A stretch of DNA of 64,000 bases from Acidiferrobacterales bacterium (GTDB lineage: Bacteria > Pseudomonadota > Gammaproteobacteria > Arenicellales > JAJDZL01): NCBI GenBank assembly GCA_028820695.1, contig JAPPIB010000052.1, forward strand, positions 82,731 to 146,730, in the 5' to 3' direction. Shown piece by piece: positions 46,986 through 55,984 of this stretch (positions are counted from its first letter, which is position 1; every line of letters starts with the position of its first letter). The notes under the pieces are model-generated. The model was not told the origin of the DNA and made no database searches. It saw only the letters and a list, made by a program, of their open reading frames with translations. A program made the translations under genes and the position numbers.

Positions 46986-49016
46986 TTGTTCGAAAAGCTT
47001 CTCATCGCAAATCGTGGCGAGATTGCATGTCGGATCACACAGACCGCACGCAGACTCGGCATCAAGATTGTGGCCGTCCATTCCGATGTCGACCGCAATG
47101 CGCTGCATGTCGCGCTTGCGGACGAGGCCGTTGAGATTGGGAGCGCCCGACCATCGGAAAGTTATCTGAATGCGGAAAGAATCGTAGAAACGGCGCGCCA
47201 GACAGGTGCAGATGCCATTCATCCAGGATATGGGTTCCTATCGGAGAACAGCCTGCTGGCGGAACTGTGTGAAAACCAATCTATTGAATTCATAGGTCCG
47301 TCGTCCAAAGCCATTCGGGTCATGGCGTCCAAATCTGCTGCGGCTTCAATCGCCATACAGGCAGGTGTACCGGTCATGACGGGTTACAGGGACTCAGACC
47401 AGCGGCCTGACAACATGATTGAAGCTGCCCGCAAAATTGGATTCCCGGTGTTACTCAAATCCTCTGCAGGTGGCGGTGGCAGAGGAATGCGCATTGTTCA
47501 CAGTGAGAATCAGTTCGCTGAACTTCTTCAATCAGCCAAGTCCGAGGCCAAGGAGGCATTTGACGATGACCTGATCATCATTGAAAAGTTTCTTGAGTTC
47601 GCGCGACACATTGAGGTCCAGATTGCCGCTGATCAGCATGGAAATCTGGTGCACCTATTCGACCGGGAATGCTCAGCCCAGCGACGCTACCAGAAAATTG
47701 TCGAGGAAGCCCCTGCGCCCGATATTCCATGCGAAATACGATCAGATATGTATGAGGCGGCAATCGCCATGTCTAGATCACTCGATTATCACAATGTGGG
47801 CACAGTGGAATATTTACTCGTCGGGAACCGGTTCTATTTCATGGAAATGAATACCCGTCTTCAGGTGGAACATCCCGTCACGGAGCAGATTACCGGGGTT
47901 GATCTGGTTGAATGGCAACTGCGAATCGCAGCAGGCGAGGATTTATCGTCATTCACAGCGCCCGATCGACCACTCGGTCACGCGGTCGAAGCTCGTCTTT
48001 ACGCCGAGAACCCATCAAAGGGGTTTCTACCGTCACCGGGCAACATCAGATACCTGTCCATGCCTGCGGCCTCCGACCAGATTCAGATTCACAGCGGTGT
48101 GCGCCAAGGCGATGATGTCGACCGGCATTACGATCCATTGATAGCCAAGATCGTCGGTTACGGACAGGACCGGGCTGACGCAATTGATAAGTTGACCGCA
48201 GCACTCAATGAAGTTCAGATTATCGGATTGGATTCAAATGTGGAATTTCTGGTCAATCTTTTACGGCACGATACATTTCGACATGGAACGATTGATGTCA
48301 GGTTTGTTGAAAACAACCTGGACGAACTGACTCCGGGCGCTGCAAAACTTCCAGATGCGATTGCAGTTCTGACTGCATTGTTCCTGAATGCCTCGTCGGG
48401 CAAGGCGTATCGACTTCCGGCTTCGGAAGTGACAGTTGACGCGGATTCACCATGGCATCTGAGCAACGGATGGAGGCTGAATTCGACGCGTGAGACAACT
48501 TGGAATCTTGAACACGATAACCAAATTGTCAATGTCACCATCCGAGTCCATAACGATGCCTTGTCAGCTGACTGTGGGTTGGGCAAAATTACCTGTCGCG
48601 ATGCAGTGATTGACGAAAAACTGGTCTGCGCCAACCTTGATGGAACCGACTGGTGTGTCAACGTGGTTGAATTGGACAGGTCTTTGGTCGTATTTCACAA
48701 CACTGTGAGGTACGAACTTGCAGTCACTGATCGGGTTTCGGCACCAAAGGCGCCGGCTACTCGCGAGGGTTCACTTGCCGCGCCGCTGCCGGGTCGTGTG
48801 GTCAGGGTGTTGGTCAAACAGGGAGAAAGTGTCAAATCCGGACAGAATCTGATTGTTATCGAAGCGATGAAAATGGAACACCATATTTCCAGTCCTGTCG
48901 CTGGCATTGTCTCAGCGGTCAATTTCGAGGAAAATGATCAGGTGGATGAAGGAGCTGTATGCTTGGTCGTGGAGTCTGCGGAGTCTTCGTCGACGAATTC
49001 GGTTGAGAAATTATGA
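46986..49016 (+). CDS. liuD: Methylcrotonyl-CoA carboxylase, alpha subunit
   Basis: Biotin-containing subunit of 3-methylcrotonyl-CoA carboxylase. The biotin carboxylase domain begins FEKLLIANRGEIACRI, then HPGYGFLSENSLLAEL, GGGGRGMRIVHSENQF-like loops and MEMNTRLQVEHPVTEQITG. A biotinyl domain closes the protein with VIEAMKMEHHI and its target lysine. No ATG fits the expected N-terminus; a TTG at 46986, 5 bases after the liuC stop, gives 676 residues. This start is inferred and a longer version (ATG near 46914) cannot be ruled out. The stop overlaps the next gene's ATG. Confidence 0.93.
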   Translation: MFEKLLIANRGEIACRITQTARRLGIKIVAVHSDVDRNALHVALADEAVEIGSARPSESYLNAERIVETARQTGADAIHPGYGFLSENSLLAELCENQSIEFIGPSSKAIRVMASKSAAASIAIQAGVPVMTGYRDSDQRPDNMIEAARKIGFPVLLKSSAGGGGRGMRIVHSENQFAELLQSAKSEAKEAFDDDLIIIEKFLEFARHIEVQIAADQHGNLVHLFDRECSAQRRYQKIVEEAPAPDIPCEIRSDMYEAAIAMSRSLDYHNVGTVEYLLVGNRFYFMEMNTRLQVEHPVTEQITGVDLVEWQLRIAAGEDLSSFTAPDRPLGHAVEARLYAENPSKGFLPSPGNIRYLSMPAASDQIQIHSGVRQGDDVDRHYDPLIAKIVGYGQDRADAIDKLTAALNEVQIIGLDSNVEFLVNLLRHDTFRHGTIDVRFVENNLDELTPGAAKLPDAIAVLTALFLNASSGKAYRLPASEVTVDADSPWHLSNGWRLNSTRETTWNLEHDNQIVNVTIRVHNDALSADCGLGKITCRDAVIDEKLVCANLDGTDWCVNVVELDRSLVVFHNTVRYELAVTDRVSAPKAPATREGSLAAPLPGRVVRVLVKQGESVKSGQNLIVIEAMKMEHHISSPVAGIVSAVNFEENDQVDEGAVCLVVESAESSSTNSVEKL

Positions 49017-49915
49017 TGAACACTCCTGGTGAAGTCAGTCTGGTCGAGGTTGGCCCTCGTGACGGCTTGCAGAATGAGTCGGTCATGACATCGGTGGACT
49101 TTCGGGTTGAACTGGTCGAACGGCTCGCTGGATGTGGTTTCGGTGCCTTGGAAGTGGGAAGCTTCGTGTCGCCCAGGTGGGTGCCGCAAATGGCCGACAC
49201 CCGTCAGGTATTGGATACGGTTCGAAGGTCGAAAGACATTGCGCTGATTGCACTGGTACCGAATATGGTCGGTATGAATGCAGCGGTTGAGGCCAATGTC
49301 GATCGAATCGCGATATTCTCAGCAGCTTCAGAATCCTTCTCGCAGAAAAACACGAACTGTTCAATCGATGAATCATTCGAACGCTTCGAGCCGGTCGTCG
49401 AATGTGCGAACGAGAACAAGATTCCTGTACGAGGTTACGTTTCGTGTGTACTGGGCTGTCCCTATGAGGGACGTATGACCGAGGACAAGGTAATTCCTGT
49501 AGTGGAGCGATTGTTTGAATTGGGGTGTTATGAGGTATCGTTGGGCGATACCATTGGAGTCGGTACTGTGACCGGCACGAAAAACCTGCTATTGGAGTTG
49601 GAAAAATCGGTTCCCCTCGCTTCGATTGCGGTCCATTTTCATGACACCTATGGGCAGGCTCTGCCGAATATTCTTACTGCGCTTGAACGTGGTATATCCA
49701 CAGTTGACAGCTCAGTCGGCGGGCTGGGAGGGTGTCCGTATGCGAAAGGTGCAAGTGGTAATGTCGCGTCGGAGGATGTGGTTTATATGCTGGAGGGAAT
49801 GGGTGTGAAGACTGGCGTCGACCTGGACAAGCTTGTTGACATATCGAAGTACGTGTTCGACAACTTGAATAGATCTCCTGCATCAAGAGTTGCGAACGCC
49901 CGCTTGAGCGGCTGA
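49013..49915 (+). CDS. liuE: Hydroxymethylglutaryl-CoA lyase
   Basis: Last step of leucine breakdown: cleaves HMG-CoA to acetyl-CoA and acetoacetate. It is 300 residues long. LVEVGPRDGLQNE holds the metal and catalytic arginine/aspartate; VSCVLGCPYEG and SLGDTIGVGT follow. VHFHDTYGQALPNIL supplies the two metal histidines, and GGLGGCPYAKGASGNVASED is the signature with the catalytic cysteine. The ATG overlaps the liuD stop by 4 bases. Confidence 0.95.
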   Translation: MMNTPGEVSLVEVGPRDGLQNESVMTSVDFRVELVERLAGCGFGALEVGSFVSPRWVPQMADTRQVLDTVRRSKDIALIALVPNMVGMNAAVEANVDRIAIFSAASESFSQKNTNCSIDESFERFEPVVECANENKIPVRGYVSCVLGCPYEGRMTEDKVIPVVERLFELGCYEVSLGDTIGVGTVTGTKNLLLELEKSVPLASIAVHFHDTYGQALPNILTALERGISTVDSSVGGLGGCPYAKGASGNVASEDVVYMLEGMGVKTGVDLDKLVDISKYVFDNLNRSPASRVANARLSG

Positions 49916-49937
49916 GAGCTGAGGAACAATTCCGAAA

Positions 49938-50375
49938 ATGTCGGATGCTTCCAATTACTTCTCGCTGAAAGTCGAGCTGGATTACACCTATTCGCTTGGT
50001 GCACTGAAGCCCTATTTCGATGCGTTGGCCGATGCCCGCGCTCTCGCATCCAGCTGCCCGGCATGTGGAAAGGTGAACTTTCCCCCGCGAATTGTCTGCG
50101 GCGATGACTGGTCTGAAACTGATTGGATTGAACTCAACGGTACAGGGGAAGTTGTCGAATTCACTGCCGGCAGGGGTACGAATGGAAATAGCGTCGCTTT
50201 TGCCTTGATTCAGATGAAAGGGGCAGACAATTTATGTCTCGGTCGTTGTGAGGAGCAAGACGTGAAAGTCGGGAACCTGGTACAGATCCATACATTGGAT
50301 CTGCCTCAGTCACATCCAGCACAACAAGTGATCTTCAAGACGGTTCCAAGCAATCACGATAATCTCAAAAAGTAA
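49938..50375 (+). CDS. DUF35 OB-fold acyl-CoA-binding protein
   Basis: A 145-residue protein of the DUF35 type: a short helix, a rubredoxin-like zinc ribbon and an OB-fold. The ribbon reads CPACGKVNFPPRIVCGDDW, where the fourth cysteine is replaced by aspartate, so metal binding may be weak. The OB-fold half includes GTGEVVEFTAGRGT. Such proteins form complexes with thiolase-like enzymes and channel acyl-CoA. It ends the liu cluster 22 bases after the lyase gene, and a pairing with the thiolase at 42704 is plausible. Confidence 0.8.
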   Translation: MSDASNYFSLKVELDYTYSLGALKPYFDALADARALASSCPACGKVNFPPRIVCGDDWSETDWIELNGTGEVVEFTAGRGTNGNSVAFALIQMKGADNLCLGRCEEQDVKVGNLVQIHTLDLPQSHPAQQVIFKTVPSNHDNLKK

Positions 50376-50507
50376 TCGCCTTTGCACCCAGATTCCGACT
50401 CTGAATGCAGAAGACCGGTCTTGTCATGGCAATCATCGAAAAGATTGCAATGGATAGCACAGGTTACCGATCAGCGACATCCAAGACAGCGACCACCTCA
50501 ACTCATG

Positions 50508-51827
50508 TTAGTCCGAAGTCGACTTGGAAAGGTCCTGTTCCATCTTTTTTCTGAGCCTGTGTATGTCGTTCAGTTCATCCGTCATCACATCGTTCCAAGT
50601 CACTACACTTCCTTCAGCGATCGAATTACGCAGCGTAAGTTTCGACGCGAATCCGATCGGCAAAGCCTTTAGATTCAATGAGGTTTGAGCCGGCAATATC
50701 TTTCCCCAAACCGTACTGCCGCCCTCACCATCCAATACTTCGCCAGCTCCCAGATCGCGCTTGGCAACTGATACGGCATCGGCCGCGAACGTCATCGGGC
50801 ATCCGGTCGGCTCTCGGCGCAATGCGACTGATGCAACACTAATGCCCAGCTCGAGACCAATTAGATGGTAGGGACGATACAGTGCGGAGTATCTCCCCGT
50901 GGAATCTGTCAAAAGGCCATATTCACGAAAGCACCGCGCGACATATTCGGTCCCGGCTTCAAAGACCACATACACCCCCCATCGCAGGTCTCGGTCCACT
51001 TCCGTACCATCCCGGTTCAGCGATGAGACCACCTCCACCATACCTTTTTGGGGCAGTATCCCTCCGTCGGACTGCGGTATGAGCAGCGAACCCAGCTCGT
51101 CAACCGAACATGCCGGAAAGGTCAGACCCTCGTGCGGTGGGCTCAGTCCTGTTGCGTTTGCCACCGCGGTCATTTCTATGGCCGACTTTGTTCCATCCAG
51201 AAATGAATTGAACATCTTGCTGTTCATTCCTCCTTTTTCGGCATCTTCCCTGGTCAGGCCGTAGTGGTCCCAGACGGTGTCAGGTGTTGAGTGGTGGTAG
51301 GAAGGAAGATATTTGGTACCTTTTCCGGCACAGACCACCTCCAGTCCCATCGACCGAACCGCATCCACCTGTTCGACAATGAGAGCCGGCTGATCACCAT
51401 ATGCGAGAGAATAAATGACTCCATTCTCCCTTGCCCTTGTCGCCAGCACAGCACCGACCAGTACGTCCGCTTCCACATTGACCATGACAACATCGGTTCG
51501 ATGCTCTATACACATCAGCGCATGTCGGGCTCCAACGATCGGGTCTCCGGTGGATTCAACGACTACATCAACGTCTGCGCGTTCCAAAAGTTGAGTTGAA
51601 TCTTCCGTGATCAGTATCTCCCGCAGGTCCTGCTCGGTAAAACCGACACAGTGGAGATTATTTCGGGTGCGTCCAAGGTCCAAGTCACATACCCCGACCA
51701 ACTTCATACCCGGTGTTCGTATGATTTGCGCCATGAACATAGTGGCGAATTTCCCCACACCGATGATACCTACGCGAATCGGTTGCTTCGTACGTTCCCG
51801 ATCTTGCAAAAGTGAATACAGATTCAT
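50508..51827 (-). CDS. SAF-domain homoserine-dehydrogenase-like protein
   Basis: A 439-residue oxidoreductase. The NAD(P)-binding domain has VGIIGVGKFATMFMAQI near 18-34, followed by VVVESTGDPIVGARHAL and a central catalytic region (YGDQPALIVEQVDAV). The C-terminal third contains a SAF-type segment (DLGAGEVLDGEGGSTVWG), which is why relatives are often mislabelled flagellar FlgA. Family members are tied to uncommon sugar-acid or tetrose metabolism, but the substrate here is unknown. It is divergent from the LysR gene at 52321, which may control it. Confidence 0.78.
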   Translation of the reverse strand: MNLYSLLQDRERTKQPIRVGIIGVGKFATMFMAQIIRTPGMKLVGVCDLDLGRTRNNLHCVGFTEQDLREILITEDSTQLLERADVDVVVESTGDPIVGARHALMCIEHRTDVVMVNVEADVLVGAVLATRARENGVIYSLAYGDQPALIVEQVDAVRSMGLEVVCAGKGTKYLPSYHHSTPDTVWDHYGLTREDAEKGGMNSKMFNSFLDGTKSAIEMTAVANATGLSPPHEGLTFPACSVDELGSLLIPQSDGGILPQKGMVEVVSSLNRDGTEVDRDLRWGVYVVFEAGTEYVARCFREYGLLTDSTGRYSALYRPYHLIGLELGISVASVALRREPTGCPMTFAADAVSVAKRDLGAGEVLDGEGGSTVWGKILPAQTSLNLKALPIGFASKLTLRNSIAEGSVVTWNDVMTDELNDIHRLRKKMEQDLSKSTSD

Positions 51828-51873
51828 TGGGTCACCACTGTAATTTCAGTCGACATGTTATATATTTTCCAGC

Positions 51874-51894
51874 CGGCGGATTTTCGAACCGCCG
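51874..51894. promoter_or_regulatory. GC-rich inverted repeat
   Basis: CGGCGG (51874-51879) and CCGCCG (51889-51894) form a perfect 6-bp stem with a 9-base loop containing TTCGAA. It lies 47 bases upstream of the SAF-domain gene's start and could be an operator or leader hairpin. Confidence 0.35.
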
Positions 51895-52189
51895 AAACTA
51901 AAGGATTATTACACAATCTGACGGCGTGATTGACTCATCGACAGATCGTGTACAGTGGTGACCCGGACGAGGGCGAAAAAAAAAGTGTTTGGCGGACTAC
52001 GAATCCAGCCAAACACATAAAAGAGGATTCACGAAGAAACTATAATAATCAGAGCGTCCCTGCTCTAAATTTCATCCATGTCATTCAATGCTACTGCCAC
52101 AGCCCGGAAACCAAAACCATGCGTAACCTAGAACTTTCCACATTATGTTAGTTTGACTTGACAATCAGTAATAATATATATTTTCATTT

Positions 52190-52213
52190 ATACATGAATA
52201 TATACTCATGTAT
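52190..52213. promoter_or_regulatory. Candidate LysR operator
   Basis: ATACATGA (52190-52197) and TCATGTAT (52206-52213) form a perfect 8-bp inverted repeat with an 8-base AT spacer. It lies about 108 bases upstream of the LysR gene and between the divergent pair, as expected for an autoregulatory LysR binding site. Confidence 0.4.
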
Positions 52214-52320
52214 TAAACTGACATTTATCAATGTAAGATATTGTTTATATAAGTAAATATGTTGTTTTGTGACAATAATATATCTATGATATATCGATTT
52301 TATACATACTAGAGGCAGAA

Positions 52321-53268
52321 ATGATTCATCATCTTCCCCCAATCGCGGCTCTACGAGCGTTCGAAGCGTCATCCCGACATCTCAACTTCACCAAAGCGGC
52401 GGAAGAGTTGAGTATCACTCAAAGTGCTGTCAGTCATCAGATCAGACATATTGAGGATCTTTGGGATTTCAAGTTGTTTGAGAGACAGGGAAGACGTCTC
52501 ATCATTACCAAAGAAGGCCAGCTCATCGTGCCTGTTATACGTGATTTTCTTGACAGCATGAAACGCGTCCTGAACGATATTACCAACACGGAAACTCGCT
52601 CGTCGATTCGCGTGAGTCTGCTGCAGTCATTTGCAGTGAAATGGCTGGTGCCCAAACTCGGAGGCTTCAATGACCTGTACCCTGACATCGGTATCTGGAT
52701 ATCAACTACCGATGAAATTGTCAATTTCGCCACCGAAGAAGTCGATGTCGCTATTCGCCTGGGGTATGGTGACTGGCCGGATTTGCATGTTGACACGCTG
52801 CTTCACGAGCATGTCTTTCCGGTCTGCGGTCCTGATTTCCTAAAGCGCATAACACCGCCTAAGCGTCCTGCTGACCTGGTACACTACCCATTGCTGTACC
52901 GGCACTCTTTCGATAACTGTCCGCGCTGGAGAGACTGGTTCAGGGATGCTGGAATCACGGTCAAGTCGCTGCCAAGAGGATCCAGATTCCCGGACACCAG
53001 CATGTCGATTCAGGCAGCGATTGACAACCAAGGCATTGCACTGGCTCGCAGTGCTTACGTCGACGACGACCTGAAGTCCAATCGCCTGGTGAAACTCTTT
53101 GATGTAGATAGCAGATCCCCTGTGTCCTACTATTTTGTCTGTCCTCACAAGACATTGGCTCAACCAAGAATCGCGGCATTTCGAAAATGGCTGCTGGCTG
53201 AGGCGGCTCAGTCACAAATTTCATTTGATCAGGTCATTCGTAGCAGTTTCAAAGCTGATGTTGCCTGA
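52321..53268 (+). CDS. LysR-family regulator (GcvA-like)
   Basis: A 315-residue transcriptional regulator. The N-terminal helix-turn-helix is ALRAFEASSRHLNFTKAAEE then SITQSAVSHQIRHIED, the GcvA-type form. The effector domain from about 90 contains RVSLLQSFAVKWLVPKLGGF and VDVAIRLGYGDWPDL. It is divergent from the SAF-domain oxidoreductase across an AT-rich spacer with an inverted repeat. The inducer is unknown. Confidence 0.9.
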   Translation: MIHHLPPIAALRAFEASSRHLNFTKAAEELSITQSAVSHQIRHIEDLWDFKLFERQGRRLIITKEGQLIVPVIRDFLDSMKRVLNDITNTETRSSIRVSLLQSFAVKWLVPKLGGFNDLYPDIGIWISTTDEIVNFATEEVDVAIRLGYGDWPDLHVDTLLHEHVFPVCGPDFLKRITPPKRPADLVHYPLLYRHSFDNCPRWRDWFRDAGITVKSLPRGSRFPDTSMSIQAAIDNQGIALARSAYVDDDLKSNRLVKLFDVDSRSPVSYYFVCPHKTLAQPRIAAFRKWLLAEAAQSQISFDQVIRSSFKADVA

Positions 53269-53365
53269 TTGCCCGATCCATGTCACGGTGGACGACCGTC
53301 ACAATTTGGGAAGAAAATAAGCGTATATAATCCGATTTATTAACTGTACAACGCTGGTGATAGCA

Positions 53366-53851
53366 ATGAAGAAATGGTTATGGGGGGCATTGGCGGGGCT
53401 GTTTGTGGGGACTGCAGTTGGGTTCGCACTGGGGGTATACACCCTTCCGATCCTTGTTGAATTTCTTGGCGACAGACGACAATCTGAAACCGTCCAGGTC
53501 TTTTCCGAATCAGACCCAACCGGTGAATTTGACAGAGACAGTCCCGGTTCGGACCCACTTCACTGGGGTGAGGGCAGAATTCGATTGTCTTCAGGACATC
53601 TGATATTTGAAGACGATGTGAGGCTTGCACCCGGACCGGATTACCGTATCTACATGACCACAAAGTTTGTTGATAACCGGGACGACTTCAAGAGAATCAA
53701 AGCCCAGGCAGTTGAGATTTCAAAGCTAAAGAATTTCTCCGGTCCCCAGAGTTTCGAGTTGCCACCCGATTTGGACACTGATGTATACGACAATGTGGTC
53801 GTATGGTGTGAAGCGTTCGCGATGTATATCGCTAGCGCACGCATCGATTAG
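53366..53851 (+). CDS. DM13-domain membrane-anchored protein
   Basis: A 161-residue protein. An N-terminal hydrophobic helix (about 5-25, WGALAGLFVGTAVGFALGVY) anchors or exports it. The DM13 domain (about 60-161) is recognised from SGHLIFEDDVRLAPGPDYRI, the turn with VEISKLKNFSGPQSFELP, and VVVWCEAFAMYIASARI with the family's conserved tryptophan-cysteine pair. DM13 domains are thought to take part in electron transfer or redox reactions at the cell surface. The ATG at 53366 is preferred over an upstream frame start. No partner genes are obvious. Confidence 0.75.
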   Translation: MKKWLWGALAGLFVGTAVGFALGVYTLPILVEFLGDRRQSETVQVFSESDPTGEFDRDSPGSDPLHWGEGRIRLSSGHLIFEDDVRLAPGPDYRIYMTTKFVDNRDDFKRIKAQAVEISKLKNFSGPQSFELPPDLDTDVYDNVVVWCEAFAMYIASARID

Positions 53852-54271
53852 AGCGGTGTCGAGACCGGTTTTCGGTTATTTCCCGATTTTGAATGAGCGT
53901 TGAGATCATTATTCTTTGCGCTCGTCTGATTACAATCTCTGCGGCCCGCAACACCGCTTCCCACAATACTCAACACCTACTTTCAATTGTCTCAAATGCA
54001 TTTAACGAAGACATCAGGTCAAATTTGCTTGGGACTCAGTTGTGCAAATCGGAACTTGCCTGACTGACAATCGCTTCGGATATTCGGCCGGCCGTCAGCT
54101 CGGTTTGACTCTTTGCAATTGGCCCGGGGTCCGAATCCCTGACAGCCCGCCAAATCCAAATTCGGTGCCATCTACGGCCGTTTATTATCGAAGTGAACCA
54201 GTTTCCGGACCTCGCGGATTCGCGTTCACATAAATCAGAATACGCAAATGATTGGGATCAGGATGCAAAAG
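53852..54271. other. Intergenic region with tRNA-3'-like scar
   Basis: About 420 bases without a recognised gene between DM13 (plus) and the AAA ATPase (minus, converging). It contains a tRNA T-arm and acceptor-like sequence at 54125-54152. Confidence 0.45.
54125..54152 (+). other. tRNA 3'-end-like sequence
   Basis: CGGGG-TCCGAAT-CCCTG would form a T-arm (five pairs, one wobble) whose loop departs from TTCGAAT by one base. It is followed by seven bases ACAGCCC, a G and CCA, exactly the layout of a tRNA 3' half. No matching D-arm, anticodon arm or 5' acceptor strand is visible. It may be a decayed tRNA or an attachment-site copy. Confidence 0.3.
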
Positions 54272-55978
54272 TCATTGTTTTTCGGGAAAATATTCGAGCA
54301 GCGAGGACTGACCGGTGATGTCGATGAATCGAATATTGCACGTATTGCCATTGGCATCGGCAAGATGAACAATCTCATTGATTTTGAAGTTCACCGGTTG
54401 TTGATTGCCTCCATTGACGGCAATATTTGTCGCATAGAAGTATGTGTGGTCTTGAGCATCAAGAAAAGGATCAATTGGACCCGATAAACCCGGTACATTT
54501 CCGCTGCTGCTCTTGATTATTACCGAACCGCCATTTGGCAACGCACGCAGGTCAATGTCCAATTTGTTCTGACTTGGAATCCAGTCGAGGCGCAGCTCTG
54601 CAGAATATCCCGCAACTGCAGCGTACACTTTCATCTTTTCAGTCATGGTATGAAGTGAAAATTTTGCGATGCCTCGACTGTCCGTTGTTGCGGCGACCCA
54701 AGTTTTGTTTTGAAACAATGCCAGCACATTGACACCAGGCATTCGCTGCCCATCAGCACTAATGGAAACCAGCGCAAAGTTCTCATACTCGCCGGCATCA
54801 CTGACGGATTCAAATGGGTACCTCAATTTGCGCCAAGGTACTAACCGCTGACCTGAATACTCGTGAGAGTGATCGCCACCGTATACGACAGTCGATTCGA
54901 TTGTTTTCGGCAAGTGTTCAAGGTGAGTCCCAACGCGTTTGACCTGCTTGAACAGCGATAGTGCCGGTTTCATTGAAGATTTTGCCTCAACCAGCAGCAA
55001 TTTGTCAGATTGGGGGATAACGAAATCAACTTCCGCCCCATTTCGGTCCCGATAAACGAACATTCGATTGAACGTGCCCAAGTTGGCCCGGTGCTTTACG
55101 ATTTCGCTGGCGACCCAGGTCTCAAATATCTGACCAAAAAGCGGATGGGTTGGTATGTGGCTGATCTCGTGAATTCCCAACAACCAGCACATCAACCCGG
55201 TATCATAAAAATAGAGTTTGGGCATCTTGATCAGTTGTTTTCGTACGTTGCCGGTAAATGGAGGCAATCGGAAAACAATGAAACTGGCCTCCAGCAGAGA
55301 AATCCAGCTTTTAGCGGTAGGTTGCGAAATCCCGCAGTCTGTTGCCAGTGACGAATAATTCAGATAAGTGCCGCTGCGTCCGGCACATAGTCCAACAAAC
55401 CTTTGAAAGGTATCTAAGTCTCCGACATTAGCCAGTTGTCGTACGTCACGTTCAAGGTAAGTTTGGACGTAATTTCTCAACCATTCGCTCGGAATTCGAG
55501 ATTCGTTGAATATTCGAGGGTACCCGCCACAATATAGAGTCTCGTATAGTTCCGAAGGTGCGTGTTGAAACTGAACAATTTCGTTTCGCGTTAACGGGAA
55601 AAGCGTAAAAACAGAGGTTCGTCCAGCTAGAGACTGACTGATGGATTCTGATAGCTGAAGATTCTGTGACCCTGTGAGTATCCAGCGACCTGGCCTAGGA
55701 TCTTCGTCAACGATTGTCTGAATATAGGAAACCAGGTCCGGAACGCGTTGCACTTCATCGACAATACAACCGTCGGAATAACGCTTTAGAAACGAGCGTG
55801 GGTCGTTTTGAACAGACGCCCTTAAATCTGGCGCTTCCAAATTTACATAAGCGTGATTCTCGAATAGCTTTTTCACCAAAGTAGTTTTGCCACTTTGCCT
55901 TGGACCGGTTAGCGTTACAACCGGCGATTGGGTTGCAGCAGCCCGCAATACTGGTGCGAGGTCTCTTTTTACAAACAT
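54272..55978 (-). CDS. DUF4143 AAA ATPase with C-terminal extension
   Basis: A 568-residue protein. Residues 1-200 are an AAA_14-type P-loop ATPase: Walker A GPRQSGKTT (25-33), Walker B CIVDEVQ (71-77) and sensor WILTGSQNLQL. DUF4143 follows (about 190-345) with YFYDTGLMCWLLGI and the nuclease-like strand EVDFVIPQSDKLLLVEAKSS. Ordinary members stop near 390-400. Here about 170 further residues form a beta-rich region: an Ig/carboxypeptidase-regulatory-like repeat (ADGQRMPGVNVLALFQN) and a second module with GSVIIKSSSGNVPGLSGPID and ANGNTCNIRFIDITGQSSLL. The function is unknown. AT-rich dyads lie upstream of the start. Confidence 0.8.
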   Translation of the reverse strand: MFVKRDLAPVLRAAATQSPVVTLTGPRQSGKTTLVKKLFENHAYVNLEAPDLRASVQNDPRSFLKRYSDGCIVDEVQRVPDLVSYIQTIVDEDPRPGRWILTGSQNLQLSESISQSLAGRTSVFTLFPLTRNEIVQFQHAPSELYETLYCGGYPRIFNESRIPSEWLRNYVQTYLERDVRQLANVGDLDTFQRFVGLCAGRSGTYLNYSSLATDCGISQPTAKSWISLLEASFIVFRLPPFTGNVRKQLIKMPKLYFYDTGLMCWLLGIHEISHIPTHPLFGQIFETWVASEIVKHRANLGTFNRMFVYRDRNGAEVDFVIPQSDKLLLVEAKSSMKPALSLFKQVKRVGTHLEHLPKTIESTVVYGGDHSHEYSGQRLVPWRKLRYPFESVSDAGEYENFALVSISADGQRMPGVNVLALFQNKTWVAATTDSRGIAKFSLHTMTEKMKVYAAVAGYSAELRLDWIPSQNKLDIDLRALPNGGSVIIKSSSGNVPGLSGPIDPFLDAQDHTYFYATNIAVNGGNQQPVNFKINEIVHLADANGNTCNIRFIDITGQSSLLEYFPEKQ

Positions 55979-55984
55979 TCTACT

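Larger units (their letters stand above)
51828..52320. other. AT-rich divergent regulatory spacer
   Basis: About 490 bases between the SAF-domain gene and the LysR gene. Positions 51900-52320 are markedly richer in A and T than the surrounding genes. No gene is recognised. Two inverted repeats (listed separately) and a TTGACA at about 52157 fit a regulated promoter region. Confidence 0.55.
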
